The notes under the pieces: model-generated
The model's database searches: none
What the model saw: only the letters and a program-made list of their open reading frames with translations
Told to the model about the DNA's origin: nothing
Assembly (NCBI RefSeq): GCF_003369575.1
Contig: NZ_PIOC01000033.1
Coordinates: 156,665-191,234 of the forward strand
Length of the DNA: 34,570 bases
Direction: 5' to 3'
Origin: Oceanobacillus arenosus
GTDB lineage: Bacteria; Bacillota; Bacilli; Bacillales; Amphibacillaceae
Shown: positions 22,497-31,838 of the stretch, piece after piece
Position numbering within the stretch: the first letter of the stretch is position 1
Layout of the letters: each line of letters opens with the position of its first letter
Made by a program: the position numbers and the translations under genes

Positions 22497-23891
22497 ATGG
22501 AACAAGCAGTTCTTTCATTTATAAAAAAACATCAGTTATTAACCGAAAACGCGACTGTATTAGTTGGGGCTTCCGGTGGCCCAGACTCTATGGCGTTATT
22601 ATACTTTTTTCGTTCCATTCGGGAAAAGTGGAACTTGCAGTTGGTGGCGGTTTCGATTGATCACCAACTAAGAGGGGAGCAGTCACGTGAAGACCTTGAA
22701 TATGTTCAAGCAATCTGTGAGGAATGGGATATCCCATTTATCGGTGCTACTGTAGATGTGCCAGCATATATGAAGCAGCATCAGGTTGGCACGGAGTTAG
22801 CTGCGCGCGAGTTAAGATATCAGGTTTTTTCCGAAAAGATGCAACAGGTCGATGCGACTTATTTAGCGTTAGGGCATCACGGGGATGATCAAGTGGAGAC
22901 AATGCTTATGCGATTAACAAGATCAGCTAATGCTAGTATGCTTAATGGCATTCCCGTAAAACGCGAATTTGCCAAGGGCATGATTATTCGTCCCTTTCTT
23001 TGCATTACAAAAGCAGATATCGAAGGTTTTTGTAAAGAAAATCAAATTATCCCAAGAATTGACCCAACTAACTTTGATCCAACATATACGAGGAATTTTT
23101 TCCGAAAGCATCTCCTCCCGCAGATAAAGGAGAAAAATAATAATGTACATATTACCATTCAACATTTGAGTGAGACGTTAAGAGAAGACGAAGCGCTTCT
23201 ACAGGAAGAAGCTCGGAAAATGATGAAAGACGTGGTAGAACTTGATATAATAAATCAAATGGCAAGTTTTGAAATTGATTCATTTCGAATGCATCACCAC
23301 GCTTTACAAAGGCGTTGCTTTCATCTAATATTAAGCTATCTATACAAAGAATTACCAAAGGATTTATCTTATGTGCATGACGAATACTTTTTTACGTTAT
23401 TCAATCATAATAAAGGAAATACTCGTATTGACTTCCCTTCCAATCTTAAGTTGGAAAAGTCGTATGATAGGGTGACATTTTACTTTGCGGACAGTAATTC
23501 CCATGATCCTTCCTACGATGAAACATTGATGATACCTGGGGAAGTTGAATTGTCAGACGGATCGACGGTTCATGCGGACTTTGCTGATAAGGTGGATACA
23601 TCTGATCCCTTTCTCTATATATGTAATATTGATCAGGTCGCAGGACCATTACATATTCGAACAAGAAGAGACGGAGACAGGATGAGCTGGAAAGGATTAA
23701 ATGGAAGTAAGAAGCTGAAGGATATCTTCATTGATAGTAAAATTCCAATTACAGAACGGGACGGCTGGCCAATCTTAGTGGATAATAATGATGAAGTTTT
23801 ATGGGTAATTGGTCTAAAAAAGGGACAGCCTAAATCGAAAGCGGTAAATGGAAAATGGGTTCAGGTATATTATAAAAAAGGGAATGTGTAG
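22497..23891 (+). CDS. tilS: tRNA(Ile)-lysidine synthetase
   Basis: ATP-dependent enzyme that converts C34 of tRNA-Ile(CAU) to lysidine, changing its reading from AUG to AUA; essential. The N-terminal N-type ATP pyrophosphatase domain has the P-loop VGASGGPDSMALLYF (about 27-41), SIDHQLRGEQS, and GHHGDDQVETMLMRL. The C-terminal domain includes TRRDGDRMSWKGLNGSKKLKDIFID. The length of 464 aa is usual. ATG 22497 is chosen over TTG 22482 and ATG 22488 because GGAG (22484-22487) then has a 9-nt spacing. It is followed 12 nt later by hprT. In B. subtilis TilS and HprT form a complex that activates ftsH, the next gene. Confidence 0.96.
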   Translation: MEQAVLSFIKKHQLLTENATVLVGASGGPDSMALLYFFRSIREKWNLQLVAVSIDHQLRGEQSREDLEYVQAICEEWDIPFIGATVDVPAYMKQHQVGTELAARELRYQVFSEKMQQVDATYLALGHHGDDQVETMLMRLTRSANASMLNGIPVKREFAKGMIIRPFLCITKADIEGFCKENQIIPRIDPTNFDPTYTRNFFRKHLLPQIKEKNNNVHITIQHLSETLREDEALLQEEARKMMKDVVELDIINQMASFEIDSFRMHHHALQRRCFHLILSYLYKELPKDLSYVHDEYFFTLFNHNKGNTRIDFPSNLKLEKSYDRVTFYFADSNSHDPSYDETLMIPGEVELSDGSTVHADFADKVDTSDPFLYICNIDQVAGPLHIRTRRDGDRMSWKGLNGSKKLKDIFIDSKIPITERDGWPILVDNNDEVLWVIGLKKGQPKSKAVNGKWVQVYYKKGNV

Positions 23892-23903
23892 GAGGATTTA
23901 CGA

Positions 23904-24458
23904 ATGGCTTTAGATAATATGAAAAATGAAATAGATCATATTTTAATTACAGAAGAGGAAATTACGAGTAAATGTAAGGAACTTGGAAAACAGTTAACAG
24001 AAGAATACGATGGGAAATTTCCATTAGCGATTGGAATTCTAAAAGGTGCACTCCCTTTCATGTCAGATATACTCCGTTATACAGATTGTCATTTGGAGAT
24101 GGACTTCATGGATGTATCTAGTTATGGTGGTGGAATGACATCTTCAGGTGAAGTTAAGATTATCAAGGACCTTAATACGAAAGTCGAAGGCCGTGATTTA
24201 CTAATCATTGAGGATATTATCGATAGTGGCTTAACGCTTAGTTACCTTGTTGATCTCTTTAAATATCGTAAAGCAAAGTCAATAAAAATCGTAACATTAC
24301 TAGATAAACCAACTGGAAGAACTGCGAATATTAAAGCGGATTTAGTTGGTTTTGAAGTTCCAGATGAATTCGTTGTAGGATATGGATTGGATTATGATGA
24401 GAAATATCGTAACCTGCCATTTATCGGTGTATTGAAACCTGAAGTTTATGGTGGCTAA
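23904..24458 (+). CDS. hprT: Hypoxanthine phosphoribosyltransferase
   Basis: Purine salvage enzyme that uses PRPP to convert hypoxanthine and guanine to IMP and GMP. The 184-residue protein has the type I phosphoribosyltransferase motif [17 protein letters not shown], the flexible-loop region [18 protein letters not shown], and the C-terminal [28 protein letters not shown] is 9-10 nt upstream of ATG 23904, and the gene is coupled to tilS. Its length and order match B. subtilis hprT. Confidence 0.97.
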   Translation: MALDNMKNEIDHILITEEEITSKCKELGKQLTEEYDGKFPLAIGILKGALPFMSDILRYTDCHLEMDFMDVSSYGGGMTSSGEVKIIKDLNTKVEGRDLLIIEDIIDSGLTLSYLVDLFKYRKAKSIKIVTLLDKPTGRTANIKADLVGFEVPDEFVVGYGLDYDEKYRNLPFIGVLKPEVYGG

Positions 24459-24532
24459 TAATAACCAAAACAATGGCTCGATAATGGTGATTTTCCCTTA
24501 TTTTAGGAAATGTTTTAATTAAGTGAAATTAG

Positions 24533-24572
24533 TTGTATTTCAACTTTTTGTTATGGTACGATGTAGTATAGT
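24533..24572 (+). promoter_or_regulatory. Candidate ftsH promoter
   Basis: TTGTAT (24533-24538) with TACGAT (24557-24562) at 18 nt is the best-spaced pair. TATAGT at 24567-24572 is an alternative -10 with a poor -35. This lies in the 141-nt gap after hprT. Confidence 0.4.
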
Positions 24573-24599
24573 TTTTCCCCACTTGGGAGGAGGTAGGAA

Positions 24600-26609
24600 A
24601 TGAGTAAAATATTTAGTAGAGTATTCTTTTGGGTGCTCATTTTCTTTGTCATTTTTAGTGTCTTTACAGTGTTTAATGGACAAGGTGAAGAAAGTGAAGA
24701 ATTGAATGTACAAGAGTTTATGGAGTCTTTAAATAACGGTGAAATTAAGGAAATGACGTATCAGCCTGCAAATGGGATTATTCGTTACGCAGGGGTGCTA
24801 ACGGATGGTGATAAGAAGTTTGTTGCACAAGTACCTGATAATACGGACATTATTGCAGACATTACAAAAACTGCACGCGAACAAAGTGTATTGACCGTAT
24901 TGGAAGCAGAAAGACCGAGCGCATGGCTGACTTTTTTAACAGGTATAGTACCTTTTCTTTTAATTGGACTATTTTTCTTATTTATTCTTAGTCAAGCTCA
25001 AGGTGGCGGCGGCGGTGGCCGTGTCATGAACTTTGGTAAAAGTAAAGCTAAAATGTATACAGATGATAAGAAGAAAGTTCGTTTTACAGACGTTGCGGGA
25101 GCAGATGAAGAGAAGCAGGAGCTTGTGGAGGTTGTTGACTTCCTTAAAGATCCTCGTAAATTCTCAGCTGTTGGTGCACGTATTCCGAAAGGGGTGCTCC
25201 TTGTAGGGCCTCCAGGAACAGGTAAAACCTTACTTGCTCGTGCGGTAGCTGGTGAAGCGGGTGTACCATTCTTCTCAATCAGTGGTTCAGACTTCGTCGA
25301 AATGTTTGTCGGGGTCGGTGCTTCACGTGTACGTGATTTATTTGAAAACGCGAAGAAGAATGCACCATGTATTATCTTTATCGATGAAATTGATGCAGTA
25401 GGTCGTCAGCGTGGCGCAGGACTGGGTGGCGGTCACGATGAACGTGAACAAACGCTAAACCAATTGCTCGTTGAAATGGATGGATTTGGTGCAAACGAAG
25501 GAATTATCATCATCGCGGCAACAAACCGCGCGGATATTCTTGACCCCGCATTACTGCGTCCAGGTCGTTTTGATAGACAAATTACTGTTGACCGTCCAGA
25601 TGTGAATGGTCGTGAAGCGGTACTTAAAGTCCATGCTAGAAATAAACCATTAGATAGTACAGTTGATTTAAAAGTAATCGCGATGCGCACGCCAGGATTC
25701 TCTGGTGCGGACCTCGAGAACTTGCTAAATGAATCAGCACTAGTTGCGGCAAGAGATAATCGCAAATCGATCGGCATGCTGGATATCGATGAAGCAACCG
25801 ACCGTGTGATTGCTGGGGTTGCGAAGAAGAGTCGTGTCATATCGAAAAAAGAACGAAATATTGTTGCCTACCATGAAAGTGGTCATACGGTAATTGGAAT
25901 GGTTTTAGATGACGCTGATATGGTGCATAAGGTTACGATTGTACCACGTGGTCAAGCTGGTGGATATGCAGTAATGCTTCCGAGAGAAGACCGTTACTTC
26001 ATGACAAAACCGGAATTATTCGATAAGATCACAGGCTTATTGGGTGGACGTGTAGCGGAGGAAATTACTTTTGGTGAAGTAAGTACAGGTGCTTCTAATG
26101 ACTTCCAACGTGCAACGAACATTGCGAATAAGATGATTACAGAATATGGTATGAGTGATAAGATTGGTCCATTGCAATTTACATCTGGCGGTGGTGGAAA
26201 TGTATTCTTAGGTCGTGATATACAAAACGAACCAACATACAGTGATTCCATAGCACATGATATTGATACAGAAATGCAAAACTTTATCAATTATTGCTAT
26301 GATCGTGCGAAGACGATTCTTACTGAGAACCAAGATAAACTAGAGCTTATCGCTCAAACTCTACTTGACGTTGAAACATTGGATGCGAAACAAATTCGCT
26401 CACTATGGGATGAAGGAAAACTTCCTGACCCAGTGGCAGGTGAAGATGTAAAAGTTAACATCCAATCTAAAGATGAATCCATTGGAAAGTCATTTGAAGA
26501 AGTGAAAAAGGAAGTTAAGAATGACGAATCATCTGGTAAGAAATATATCGATGATCCAATTATGAATGATAATCAATCCGCTTCTAATATAGATGAAGAA
26601 CGGAAATAA
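24600..26609 (+). CDS. ftsH: ATP-dependent zinc metalloprotease FtsH
   Basis: Membrane-bound AAA+ protease that degrades misfolded membrane proteins and regulators; in B. subtilis it also removes SpoVM and Spo0E and so influences sporulation. It has two membrane segments (about 7-25 and 110-131) flanking an extracytoplasmic domain. The AAA domain has Walker A GPPGTGKT (203-210), Walker B IIFIDEID (258-265) and the arginine-finger segment RPGRFDRQ. The zinc site HESGH lies at 425-429, where HEAGH is the more common form. The length is 669 aa with a charged, disordered tail from about 610. GGGAGGAGG precedes ATG 24600. Strong terminator downstream. Confidence 0.98.
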   Translation: MSKIFSRVFFWVLIFFVIFSVFTVFNGQGEESEELNVQEFMESLNNGEIKEMTYQPANGIIRYAGVLTDGDKKFVAQVPDNTDIIADITKTAREQSVLTVLEAERPSAWLTFLTGIVPFLLIGLFFLFILSQAQGGGGGGRVMNFGKSKAKMYTDDKKKVRFTDVAGADEEKQELVEVVDFLKDPRKFSAVGARIPKGVLLVGPPGTGKTLLARAVAGEAGVPFFSISGSDFVEMFVGVGASRVRDLFENAKKNAPCIIFIDEIDAVGRQRGAGLGGGHDEREQTLNQLLVEMDGFGANEGIIIIAATNRADILDPALLRPGRFDRQITVDRPDVNGREAVLKVHARNKPLDSTVDLKVIAMRTPGFSGADLENLLNESALVAARDNRKSIGMLDIDEATDRVIAGVAKKSRVISKKERNIVAYHESGHTVIGMVLDDADMVHKVTIVPRGQAGGYAVMLPREDRYFMTKPELFDKITGLLGGRVAEEITFGEVSTGASNDFQRATNIANKMITEYGMSDKIGPLQFTSGGGGNVFLGRDIQNEPTYSDSIAHDIDTEMQNFINYCYDRAKTILTENQDKLELIAQTLLDVETLDAKQIRSLWDEGKLPDPVAGEDVKVNIQSKDESIGKSFEEVKKEVKNDESSGKKYIDDPIMNDNQSASNIDEERK

Positions 26610-26615
26610 TAGCAG

Positions 26616-26649
26616 AGCAGTCACTTAAATCGGTGGCTGCTGTTTTTTT
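26616..26649 (+). terminator. Rho-independent terminator of ftsH
   Basis: AGCAGTCAC (26616-26624) pairs with GTGGCTGCT (26633-26641) with one G-U pair, followed by GTTTTTTT. Confidence 0.85.
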
Positions 26650-26833
26650 AGGCTATTTTCTCCCGCATTAACTGGAAGTAAGCCGACCCTGGAGGATGTT
26701 CCGCTTTATATAAGATGGTTGCTTTACTAGCAATTCCCGAGCAGTAGGACAAGCTACCTGCTATCAAGCGCAACAGATGATGAAAAAGGGGCATGTTAAT
26801 GGTCGGGATTTTCGACCGCGGTTGCTTCCGCTT
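26650..26833. other. Unexplained intergenic segment before coaX
   Basis: This part of the ftsH-coaX gap has more G+C than normal intergenic DNA here and stays open on the minus strand (part of a frame 27046-26648). That frame runs into the coaX coding region and has no ribosome binding site. The segment contains a bulged hairpin (AGCAGTAG and CTACCTGCT around 26742-26766) and the palindrome ACCGCGGT near 26816. It may be a decayed gene or a dispersed repeat; I cannot assign it. Confidence 0.35.
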
Positions 26834-26861
26834 TTGTTCCAAAACTATTATATGGTATATT
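26834..26861 (+). promoter_or_regulatory. Candidate coaX operon promoter
   Basis: TTGTTC (26834-26839) and TATATT (26856-26861) are separated by 16 nt, 55 nt before the coaX start. It would serve coaX, hslO and probably yacD. Confidence 0.5.
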
Positions 26862-26915
26862 AAAAAATAGTGATGCATACACATTTCGTTTCTAGCTAGA
26901 AAGGTATGGTGAGAC

Positions 26916-27695
26916 ATGTTATTTGTTCTCGATGTAGGAAATACGAATACGGTTTTAGGCGTTTTTGAGAAAGACCAATTGAAACATGAATGGCGGATAA
27001 AAACCGATCGATATAAGACAGAGGATGAGTTTGGAATATTAATCAAATCGCTCTTTGATCATCGAGGTATTGGTTTTTCCGACATTCATGGGGTCGTCAT
27101 TTCGTCTGTTGTGCCACAAATCATGTTTGCTTTGGAGAAAATGAGCCATGATTACTTTAATATAGACCCTTACGTGATAGGGAAGGAAGATTTTACATCC
27201 TACTTGAAAATGAACTATCCGAATCCAAAGGAAATTGGTGCGGACAGAGTAGTGAATGCGGTAGGGGCGATTGAAGAATATGGCGCTCCACTAGTTATCA
27301 TCGACTTTGGAACAGCAACGACCTATTGCTATATCAATGGGCAAGAAGAATATTGTGGAGGTATTATTACCCCGGGAATAAACATTTCTATGGATGCACT
27401 ATATAATAAAGCAGCGAAGTTAAGTAAAATTGAAATCGAAGAGCCGGACAACGTTGTTGGAAAATCAACGACAGAAGCAATGAAATCAGGTGCATATTAC
27501 GGCTCTGCTGCAATGGTGGACGGAATCGTCAATCGAATCAAGAATGAGATGAAAGATTCACCAAAAGTAATTGCAACAGGTGGCCAGTCTATCCTTGTCT
27601 CGGAGGAGTCCGAAACAATTGACAAAGTGGATAAGCATTTAACATTAAAAGGATTGTATGTAATTTATCAGAAACTTAAGGGGATGACATCATGA
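26916..27695 (+). CDS. coaX: Type III pantothenate kinase
   Basis: First enzyme of coenzyme A synthesis, phosphorylating pantothenate. Type III enzymes belong to the ASKHA fold and are not inhibited by CoA. Family motifs are visible: phosphate-1 [13 protein letters not shown] at the N terminus, [27 protein letters not shown] (phosphate-2), [11 protein letters not shown], and ATGGQS near the C terminus. The length of 259 aa is usual. GGTGAG lies just before ATG 26916. The gene overlaps hslO by 4 nt (ATGA), so they are translationally coupled. Confidence 0.97.
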   Translation: MLFVLDVGNTNTVLGVFEKDQLKHEWRIKTDRYKTEDEFGILIKSLFDHRGIGFSDIHGVVISSVVPQIMFALEKMSHDYFNIDPYVIGKEDFTSYLKMNYPNPKEIGADRVVNAVGAIEEYGAPLVIIDFGTATTYCYINGQEEYCGGIITPGINISMDALYNKAAKLSKIEIEEPDNVVGKSTTEAMKSGAYYGSAAMVDGIVNRIKNEMKDSPKVIATGGQSILVSEESETIDKVDKHLTLKGLYVIYQKLKGMTS

Positions 27696-28561
27696 GTGAT
27701 TATATAATAAAAGCAATAACACATAACAAAAAGGTCCGTGCGTATGCGGCTACATCAACGAATACAGTTGAGGAAGCAAGAAGACGTCAAGATACATGGG
27801 CAACAGCATCTGCAGCACTTGGTAGAACCCTTACCATTACTGGAATGATGGGTGCAATGATGAAGGGTGAAGATTCTACGATGATTAAAGTTGAGGGCAA
27901 TGGACCACTTGGCGTAATCGTCGCAGACGGAAATGCAAAAGGACATGTACGTGGATATGTTGCGAACCCACATACGGATTTTGAATTAAATGAAAAGGGT
28001 AAGCTCGATGTTTCCCGTGCGGTTGGTAAAGAGGGAAGTCTAAGTGTTATTAAAGATTTAGGATTAAAGGAATTTTTCACTGGAGAAGTTCCGATTGTTT
28101 CAGGTGAGATTGGTGAGGATTTCACCTATTATTTCGCAACCTCTGAACAAGTTCCATCAGCAGTTGGCGCGGGTGTGTTGGTAAACCCTGACCATACGAT
28201 TCTTGCAGCGGGAGGATTCATTGTTCAATTACTTCCAGGCGCAGACGATGAAATTATTTCTCGTTTAGAAGAACAAATTAGTGCTCTACCACCAATCTCT
28301 ACATTGATAAGGGAAGGAAATACACCAGAACAAATTCTCGATCGTCTATTCGGCGAGGGAGAAGTAAAAATACTGGAAAAGCTGCCATTAGAATTTCGCT
28401 GCAAATGCTCCAAGGAAAGAATTGCAAATGCGATTATTGGATTAGGAAACGAAGAGATTGAGAGTATGATTAAAGAAGATCATGGTGCAGATGCAAGCTG
28501 TCATTTCTGTAATGAAACCTACCATTTCACGGAGGAAGAACTTGAAGCACTGAAACAGTAG
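27692..28561 (+). CDS. hslO: Redox-regulated chaperone Hsp33
   Basis: Holdase chaperone activated by oxidation when its C-terminal zinc site is lost and disulfides form. The 289-residue protein has the N-terminal core ([39 protein letters not shown]) and the four-cysteine redox switch: CKC at about 237-239 and CHFC at about 270-273. It starts at the ATGA overlap with coaX. yacD follows after 19 nt. Intact. Confidence 0.97.
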   Translation: MSDYIIKAITHNKKVRAYAATSTNTVEEARRRQDTWATASAALGRTLTITGMMGAMMKGEDSTMIKVEGNGPLGVIVADGNAKGHVRGYVANPHTDFELNEKGKLDVSRAVGKEGSLSVIKDLGLKEFFTGEVPIVSGEIGEDFTYYFATSEQVPSAVGAGVLVNPDHTILAAGGFIVQLLPGADDEIISRLEEQISALPPISTLIREGNTPEQILDRLFGEGEVKILEKLPLEFRCKCSKERIANAIIGLGNEEIESMIKEDHGADASCHFCNETYHFTEEELEALKQ

Positions 28562-28580
28562 TGAAGGAAGGCGTATTTGT

Positions 28581-29483
28581 ATGTCGAAAAAATTGCTATT
28601 AGGTATTATTATCGTCCTCCTCATCACCAATATTGCTACATTGCTGTTTTGGAACCAAAATGAGAAGTTTGTCGTTGACGATAACAGTGGAAAAAAAGTA
28701 GAAAAGAGGGGCTCTGTCGCTAAGATTGACGGCGAAGAGATTACGTATGAGCAGTGGATCAGTGCGCTTACCAATGATTTTGGTGAAAATCAATTAAAGA
28801 AAATGATTGACCAATCTGTTGTTGAACAATTGGCAAAGGAAAATAAAATTGTTGTTGATGAAAAAGTAATTGAGCGTGAGCTGGCATTTCTAACCTCGAT
28901 GCAAGGTGTCCTAACTGCGGAGGAACTTGCGGCGAATGAAGAAGATTGGGTACGCGCTATTACCTATCGCTACCAGTTGGAACAATTGTTGACGAAGGAT
29001 ATCGATATTCCCGAAGAATCGATACAGGCCCATTATGATGAATATAAGAATCAATACAATTTCTACTCTTCCATGCAAATTTCCCATATAATCGTGGAGG
29101 ATTTGGCTACAGCAGAAAAGGTAAAGAAGGAATTGGATCAAGGTGCAGCCTTTCCGTTATTAGCACAGGAATATTCCATTGATGAGGAAACGAAGGATGC
29201 TGGAGGATATATTGGCTTCCTTACAACATCGAGTCAGTTTTTTCCTGCTGGCTATGAAGAAGTAGCACAGGAGATGGAGGAAGAAACATATAGTGAGCCA
29301 TTTCAAGTGGATACCGGAGTAGCGATCATTTACCTGCATCGTAATCTTCCGAGCATTACGTTTACTTATGATGAAATTAAGCCATATGTTAAAAGTGAGC
29401 TGGCATTACAGCAATCACAACAATCACTATCAGCCAACCCCTTATGGGAAGAACTAGAGATTGAATGGTTATACGAAGATTAA
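28581..29483 (+). CDS. yacD: Membrane-anchored PpiC-type peptidyl-prolyl isomerase/foldase (YacD, PrsA-like)
   Basis: Extracytoplasmic parvulin-type foldase, distantly related to PrsA and SurA; substrates are unknown. An N-terminal hydrophobic segment (about 3-22, KLLLGIIIVLLITNIATLLF) lacks a lipobox Cys and probably acts as a membrane anchor. A SurA-like N region (about 45-150) is followed by a rotamase domain (about 165-255) with MQISHIIVEDLATAEKVKKE, AFPLLAQEYSID, DAGGYIGFL and EPFQVDTGVAIIYL. The length of 300 aa is close to B. subtilis YacD. GAAGGAAGG lies about 12 nt before ATG 28581. A strong terminator follows, so the coaX-hslO-yacD unit ends here. Confidence 0.9.
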   Translation: MSKKLLLGIIIVLLITNIATLLFWNQNEKFVVDDNSGKKVEKRGSVAKIDGEEITYEQWISALTNDFGENQLKKMIDQSVVEQLAKENKIVVDEKVIERELAFLTSMQGVLTAEELAANEEDWVRAITYRYQLEQLLTKDIDIPEESIQAHYDEYKNQYNFYSSMQISHIIVEDLATAEKVKKELDQGAAFPLLAQEYSIDEETKDAGGYIGFLTTSSQFFPAGYEEVAQEMEEETYSEPFQVDTGVAIIYLHRNLPSITFTYDEIKPYVKSELALQQSQQSLSANPLWEELEIEWLYED

Positions 29484-29493
29484 AATAAAATGG

Positions 29494-29547
29494 AGCATGA
29501 TAGGTATATAGGAGCGAATAGACTATATACCTATCATGCTTTTTCTT
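29494..29547 (+). terminator. Strong terminator after yacD
   Basis: AGCATGATAGGTATATAG (29494-29511) and its exact complement at 29523-29540 form an 18-bp perfect stem with an 11-nt loop, followed by TTTTCTTT. Confidence 0.9.
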
Positions 29548-29552
29548 TAAGC

Positions 29553-29581
29553 TTGACAATTGTTTGAAAAGATTATAAATT
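29553..29581 (+). promoter_or_regulatory. cysK promoter
   Basis: A consensus -35 TTGACA (29553-29558) is followed by overlapping -10 candidates: TATAAA at 29574 (15-nt spacing) or TAAATT at 29576 (17 nt). An imperfect ACC...GG element spans about 29583-29606, where CymR control would be expected in relatives, but the match is too weak to call. Confidence 0.55.
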
Positions 29582-29617
29582 AACCATATATAAATACTAG
29601 GATTTGGAGGGGATTGT

Positions 29618-30550
29618 ATGAGAGTTTCAGATTCAATTATTGGATTAATAGGTGAAACACCAATTGTCAAACTGAATAATCTTACAGATGAAAATAGTGC
29701 AGATGTTTATGCGAAATTAGAGTACTTTAACCCTGGCAGCTCTGTGAAGGACCGTATTGCAATGGCCATGGTAGAGGCGGCAGAAAAAGAAGGCGTGTTA
29801 AAAGCTGGTGATACGATCATTGAGCCAACAAGTGGCAACACTGGGATTGGTCTAGCGATGGTAGCTGCAGCAAAAGGCTATAAAGCGGTTCTCGTCATGC
29901 CGGATACAATGAGTAAAGAACGCCGTAATCTTCTTCGCGCATATGGTGCTGAACTTGTACTAACTCCAGGTGCAGACGGAATGAAGGGTGCGATTGCAAA
30001 AGCAGAAGCATTGAAAAATGAAAATGGCTACTTTATGCCACAACAATTTGAAAACCAGGCAAATGTAGAAGTACATGCTCGTACGACTGGTAAAGAAATA
30101 GTGGAACAAATGAAGGATGGCTTGGATGCTTTCGTTTCAGGTATTGGAACGGGTGGAACAATCACAGGTGCAGGTCAAGTGCTAAAAGAGCATTTTGAAG
30201 GAATCAAGCTTTATGCAGTGGAGCCAGCAGCTTCACCAGTGCTATCAGGTGGATCTCCTAGCCCGCATAAGATTCAAGGAATTGGTGCAGGCTTTGTACC
30301 GAAGATTTTAGATACAACGATTTACGAAGAGGTTATTAAGGTCGAAAATGAGGAAGCATTTGAAACTTCACGGAAATTAGCAACAACAAATGGTATTCTA
30401 GGAGGAATTTCCTCTGGTGCAGCAGTTGCTGCAGCTATAAAGGTTGCGAAGGAATTAGGGAAAGGGAAGAAGGTCTTAGCGATTCTTCCAGATAATGGAG
30501 AACGTTACTTATCAACAGCTTTATATCAATTTGATGAGGATAACGAGTAA
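29618..30550 (+). CDS. cysK: Cysteine synthase A (O-acetylserine sulfhydrylase)
   Basis: PLP enzyme that makes cysteine from O-acetylserine and sulfide; in B. subtilis it also binds the repressor CymR as a sulfur sensor. The PLP Lys lies in [14 protein letters not shown] (about residue 43). [13 protein letters not shown] is the substrate loop, [12 protein letters not shown] the phosphate-binding loop, and [13 protein letters not shown] the C-terminal PLP-ring contact. The length of 310 aa is standard. GGAGGGG is about 7 nt before ATG 29618. It is flanked by terminators on both sides, so it is monocistronic. The pabB-pabA-pabC genes that follow it in B. subtilis are absent. Confidence 0.97.
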   Translation: MRVSDSIIGLIGETPIVKLNNLTDENSADVYAKLEYFNPGSSVKDRIAMAMVEAAEKEGVLKAGDTIIEPTSGNTGIGLAMVAAAKGYKAVLVMPDTMSKERRNLLRAYGAELVLTPGADGMKGAIAKAEALKNENGYFMPQQFENQANVEVHARTTGKEIVEQMKDGLDAFVSGIGTGGTITGAGQVLKEHFEGIKLYAVEPAASPVLSGGSPSPHKIQGIGAGFVPKILDTTIYEEVIKVENEEAFETSRKLATTNGILGGISSGAAVAAAIKVAKELGKGKKVLAILPDNGERYLSTALYQFDEDNE

Positions 30551-30556
30551 TAAGAG

Positions 30557-30592
30557 AAAGGATTAGCGATGATGGTGCTAATCCTTTTTTTA
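30557..30592 (+). terminator. Rho-independent terminator of cysK
   Basis: AAAGGATTAGC (30557-30567) and GCTAATCCTTT (30577-30587) form a perfect 11-bp stem with a 9-nt loop and a T-run into 30591. Confidence 0.9.
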
Positions 30593-30603
30593 TTCCCTAT
30601 CTG

Positions 30604-30612
30604 TGGTACGAT
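30604..30612 (+). promoter_or_regulatory. Candidate extended -10 promoter for folP
   Basis: TGG directly before TACGAT (30607-30612) gives an extended -10 element just after the cysK terminator. The -35 would fall in the T-run. Some promoter is needed here, because the preceding terminator is strong. Confidence 0.4.
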
Positions 30613-30649
30613 AGAAAAGGATATTAACGGAAGAAGGTTGGATAGAGTC

Positions 30650-31480
30650 ATGTTTTTAAAAACAGGGAATCATACACTCGATTTAACAAAACGCACCCAT
30701 ATTATGGGTATTCTAAATGTTACTCCCGATTCTTTCTCTGATGGAGGGAGCTATACAACGATAGAAAAGGCAGTAGCGCAAGCAGAATTAATGGTGCAGC
30801 AAGGTGCCGACATCATTGATATTGGTGGCGAATCGACACGACCGGGACACATGCCTGTATCTGCTGAGGAAGAAGTTGCGCGTGTTGTGCCAATCATTGA
30901 AGCAGTGAAACAAAAGGTCAATGTTCCGATTTCCGTTGACACGTTTAAAGCAGAAACAGCAAGACATGCCGTCGAAGCGGGGGCCGATATTATTAATGAT
31001 GTTTGGGGTGCGAAAATGGAGCCAGCAATTGCAGAGGTTGCGGCGACATATAATGTGCCAATTATTTTAATGCATAATCGTATGAATGAAAATTACAATT
31101 CGTTGATCGACGATATGAAAGCCGATTTACAAGAGAGCATTGATATTGCAATCCGTGCCGGCGTATCCAAGGAGAATATTATTCTAGATCCAGGTGTTGG
31201 GTTTGCAAAATCAGCTGAAGATAACTTAATTGTAATGAATAACCTCGAGCGATTTGTTGCGATGGGTTATCCATTTTTATTAGCGACATCACGTAAACGA
31301 TTTATCGGACATGTATTGGACCTGCCACCACAGGAAAGAGATAATGGGACAGGGGCGACGACATGTTTAGGAATTGTTAAAGGAGCGCATATTGTTCGTG
31401 TTCATAATGTAAAGGTGAATAAAGAATTAGCAGTGATGATGGATGCAATGCTTGGAAAAGGTGGTGCACATATTGGATAA
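30650..31480 (+). CDS. folP: Dihydropteroate synthase
   Basis: Folate pathway enzyme that joins p-aminobenzoate to the pterin diphosphate; target of sulfonamides. Motifs: HIMGILNVTPDSFSDGGSY (pterin/phosphate loop 1), DIIDIGGESTRPG (loop 2), PISVDTFKAETA, DIINDVWGA and the C-terminal ATSRKRFIG. The open frame extends to 30569, but that start lies inside the cysK terminator. ATG 30650 gives 276 aa and an N terminus like homologues; TTG 30638 is an alternative. The gene overlaps folB by 8 nt, forming the folP-folB-folK operon. The local pabABC genes are missing, so p-aminobenzoate must come from genes elsewhere or from uptake. Confidence 0.95.
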   Translation: MFLKTGNHTLDLTKRTHIMGILNVTPDSFSDGGSYTTIEKAVAQAELMVQQGADIIDIGGESTRPGHMPVSAEEEVARVVPIIEAVKQKVNVPISVDTFKAETARHAVEAGADIINDVWGAKMEPAIAEVAATYNVPIILMHNRMNENYNSLIDDMKADLQESIDIAIRAGVSKENIILDPGVGFAKSAEDNLIVMNNLERFVAMGYPFLLATSRKRFIGHVLDLPPQERDNGTGATTCLGIVKGAHIVRVHNVKVNKELAVMMDAMLGKGGAHIG

Positions 31481-31838
31481 AATCTTACTAAATAACATGC
31501 AATTCTATGGATTTCACGGATTGATGCCAGAGGAAAATCGACTAGGGCAACGATTTAATGTTGATGTAGAACTTCTCGTGGACTTAAAAAAGGCAGGACA
31601 ATCGGATAATATGAATGACTCGATTCACTATGGTGAGGTATATGATCAGGTCAAGCGTATTGTTGAAGGTAGCGCACTGAATTTAATCGAGGCGGTAGCA
31701 GAGCGCATCGCTGACCAGCTATTATCTTCTTTTACGCAATTAACCGCGTGCACGGTGCGGGTAGTAAAACCTAACCCACCAATCGTCGGACATTATGAAT
31801 CCGTAGCGGTAGAAATATATCGGGAGAAAGCCATATGA
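31473..31838 (+). CDS. folB: Dihydroneopterin aldolase
   Basis: Converts 7,8-dihydroneopterin to 6-hydroxymethyl-dihydropterin and glycolaldehyde. The 121-residue protein has the conserved start DKILLNNMQFYGFHGLMPEENRLGQRF (active-site Tyr/Glu region), IHYGEVYD, LIEAVAERIAD, and the catalytic Lys in RVVKPNPPI. TTG 31473 is the likely start: AAAGGTGGTG (31457-31466) lies 6 nt upstream and homologues begin MDK. An upstream ATG at 31443 would add 10 unconserved residues inside folP. It overlaps folP by 8 nt and folK by 4 nt. Confidence 0.95.
   Translation: MDKILLNNMQFYGFHGLMPEENRLGQRFNVDVELLVDLKKAGQSDNMNDSIHYGEVYDQVKRIVEGSALNLIEAVAERIADQLLSSFTQLTACTVRVVKPNPPIVGHYESVAVEIYREKAI

Noticed and set aside
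24481..24530. Terminator between hprT and ftsH
   Set aside because: TTTCC/GGAAA arms are only 5 bp with a weak T tail, too poor to call.
25433..25840. 135-codon open frame on the minus strand inside ftsH
   Set aside because: It is antisense to the conserved AAA domain of FtsH and has no ribosome binding site or recognisable domain.
26648..27046. 132-codon minus-strand frame reaching into coaX
   Set aside because: Not called as a gene: half of it is antisense to coaX and no ribosome binding site is seen. The part outside coaX is kept as a finding.
29583..29606. CymR operator before cysK
   Set aside because: Only the ACC and GG half-sites are suggestive; the match is too imperfect to call.
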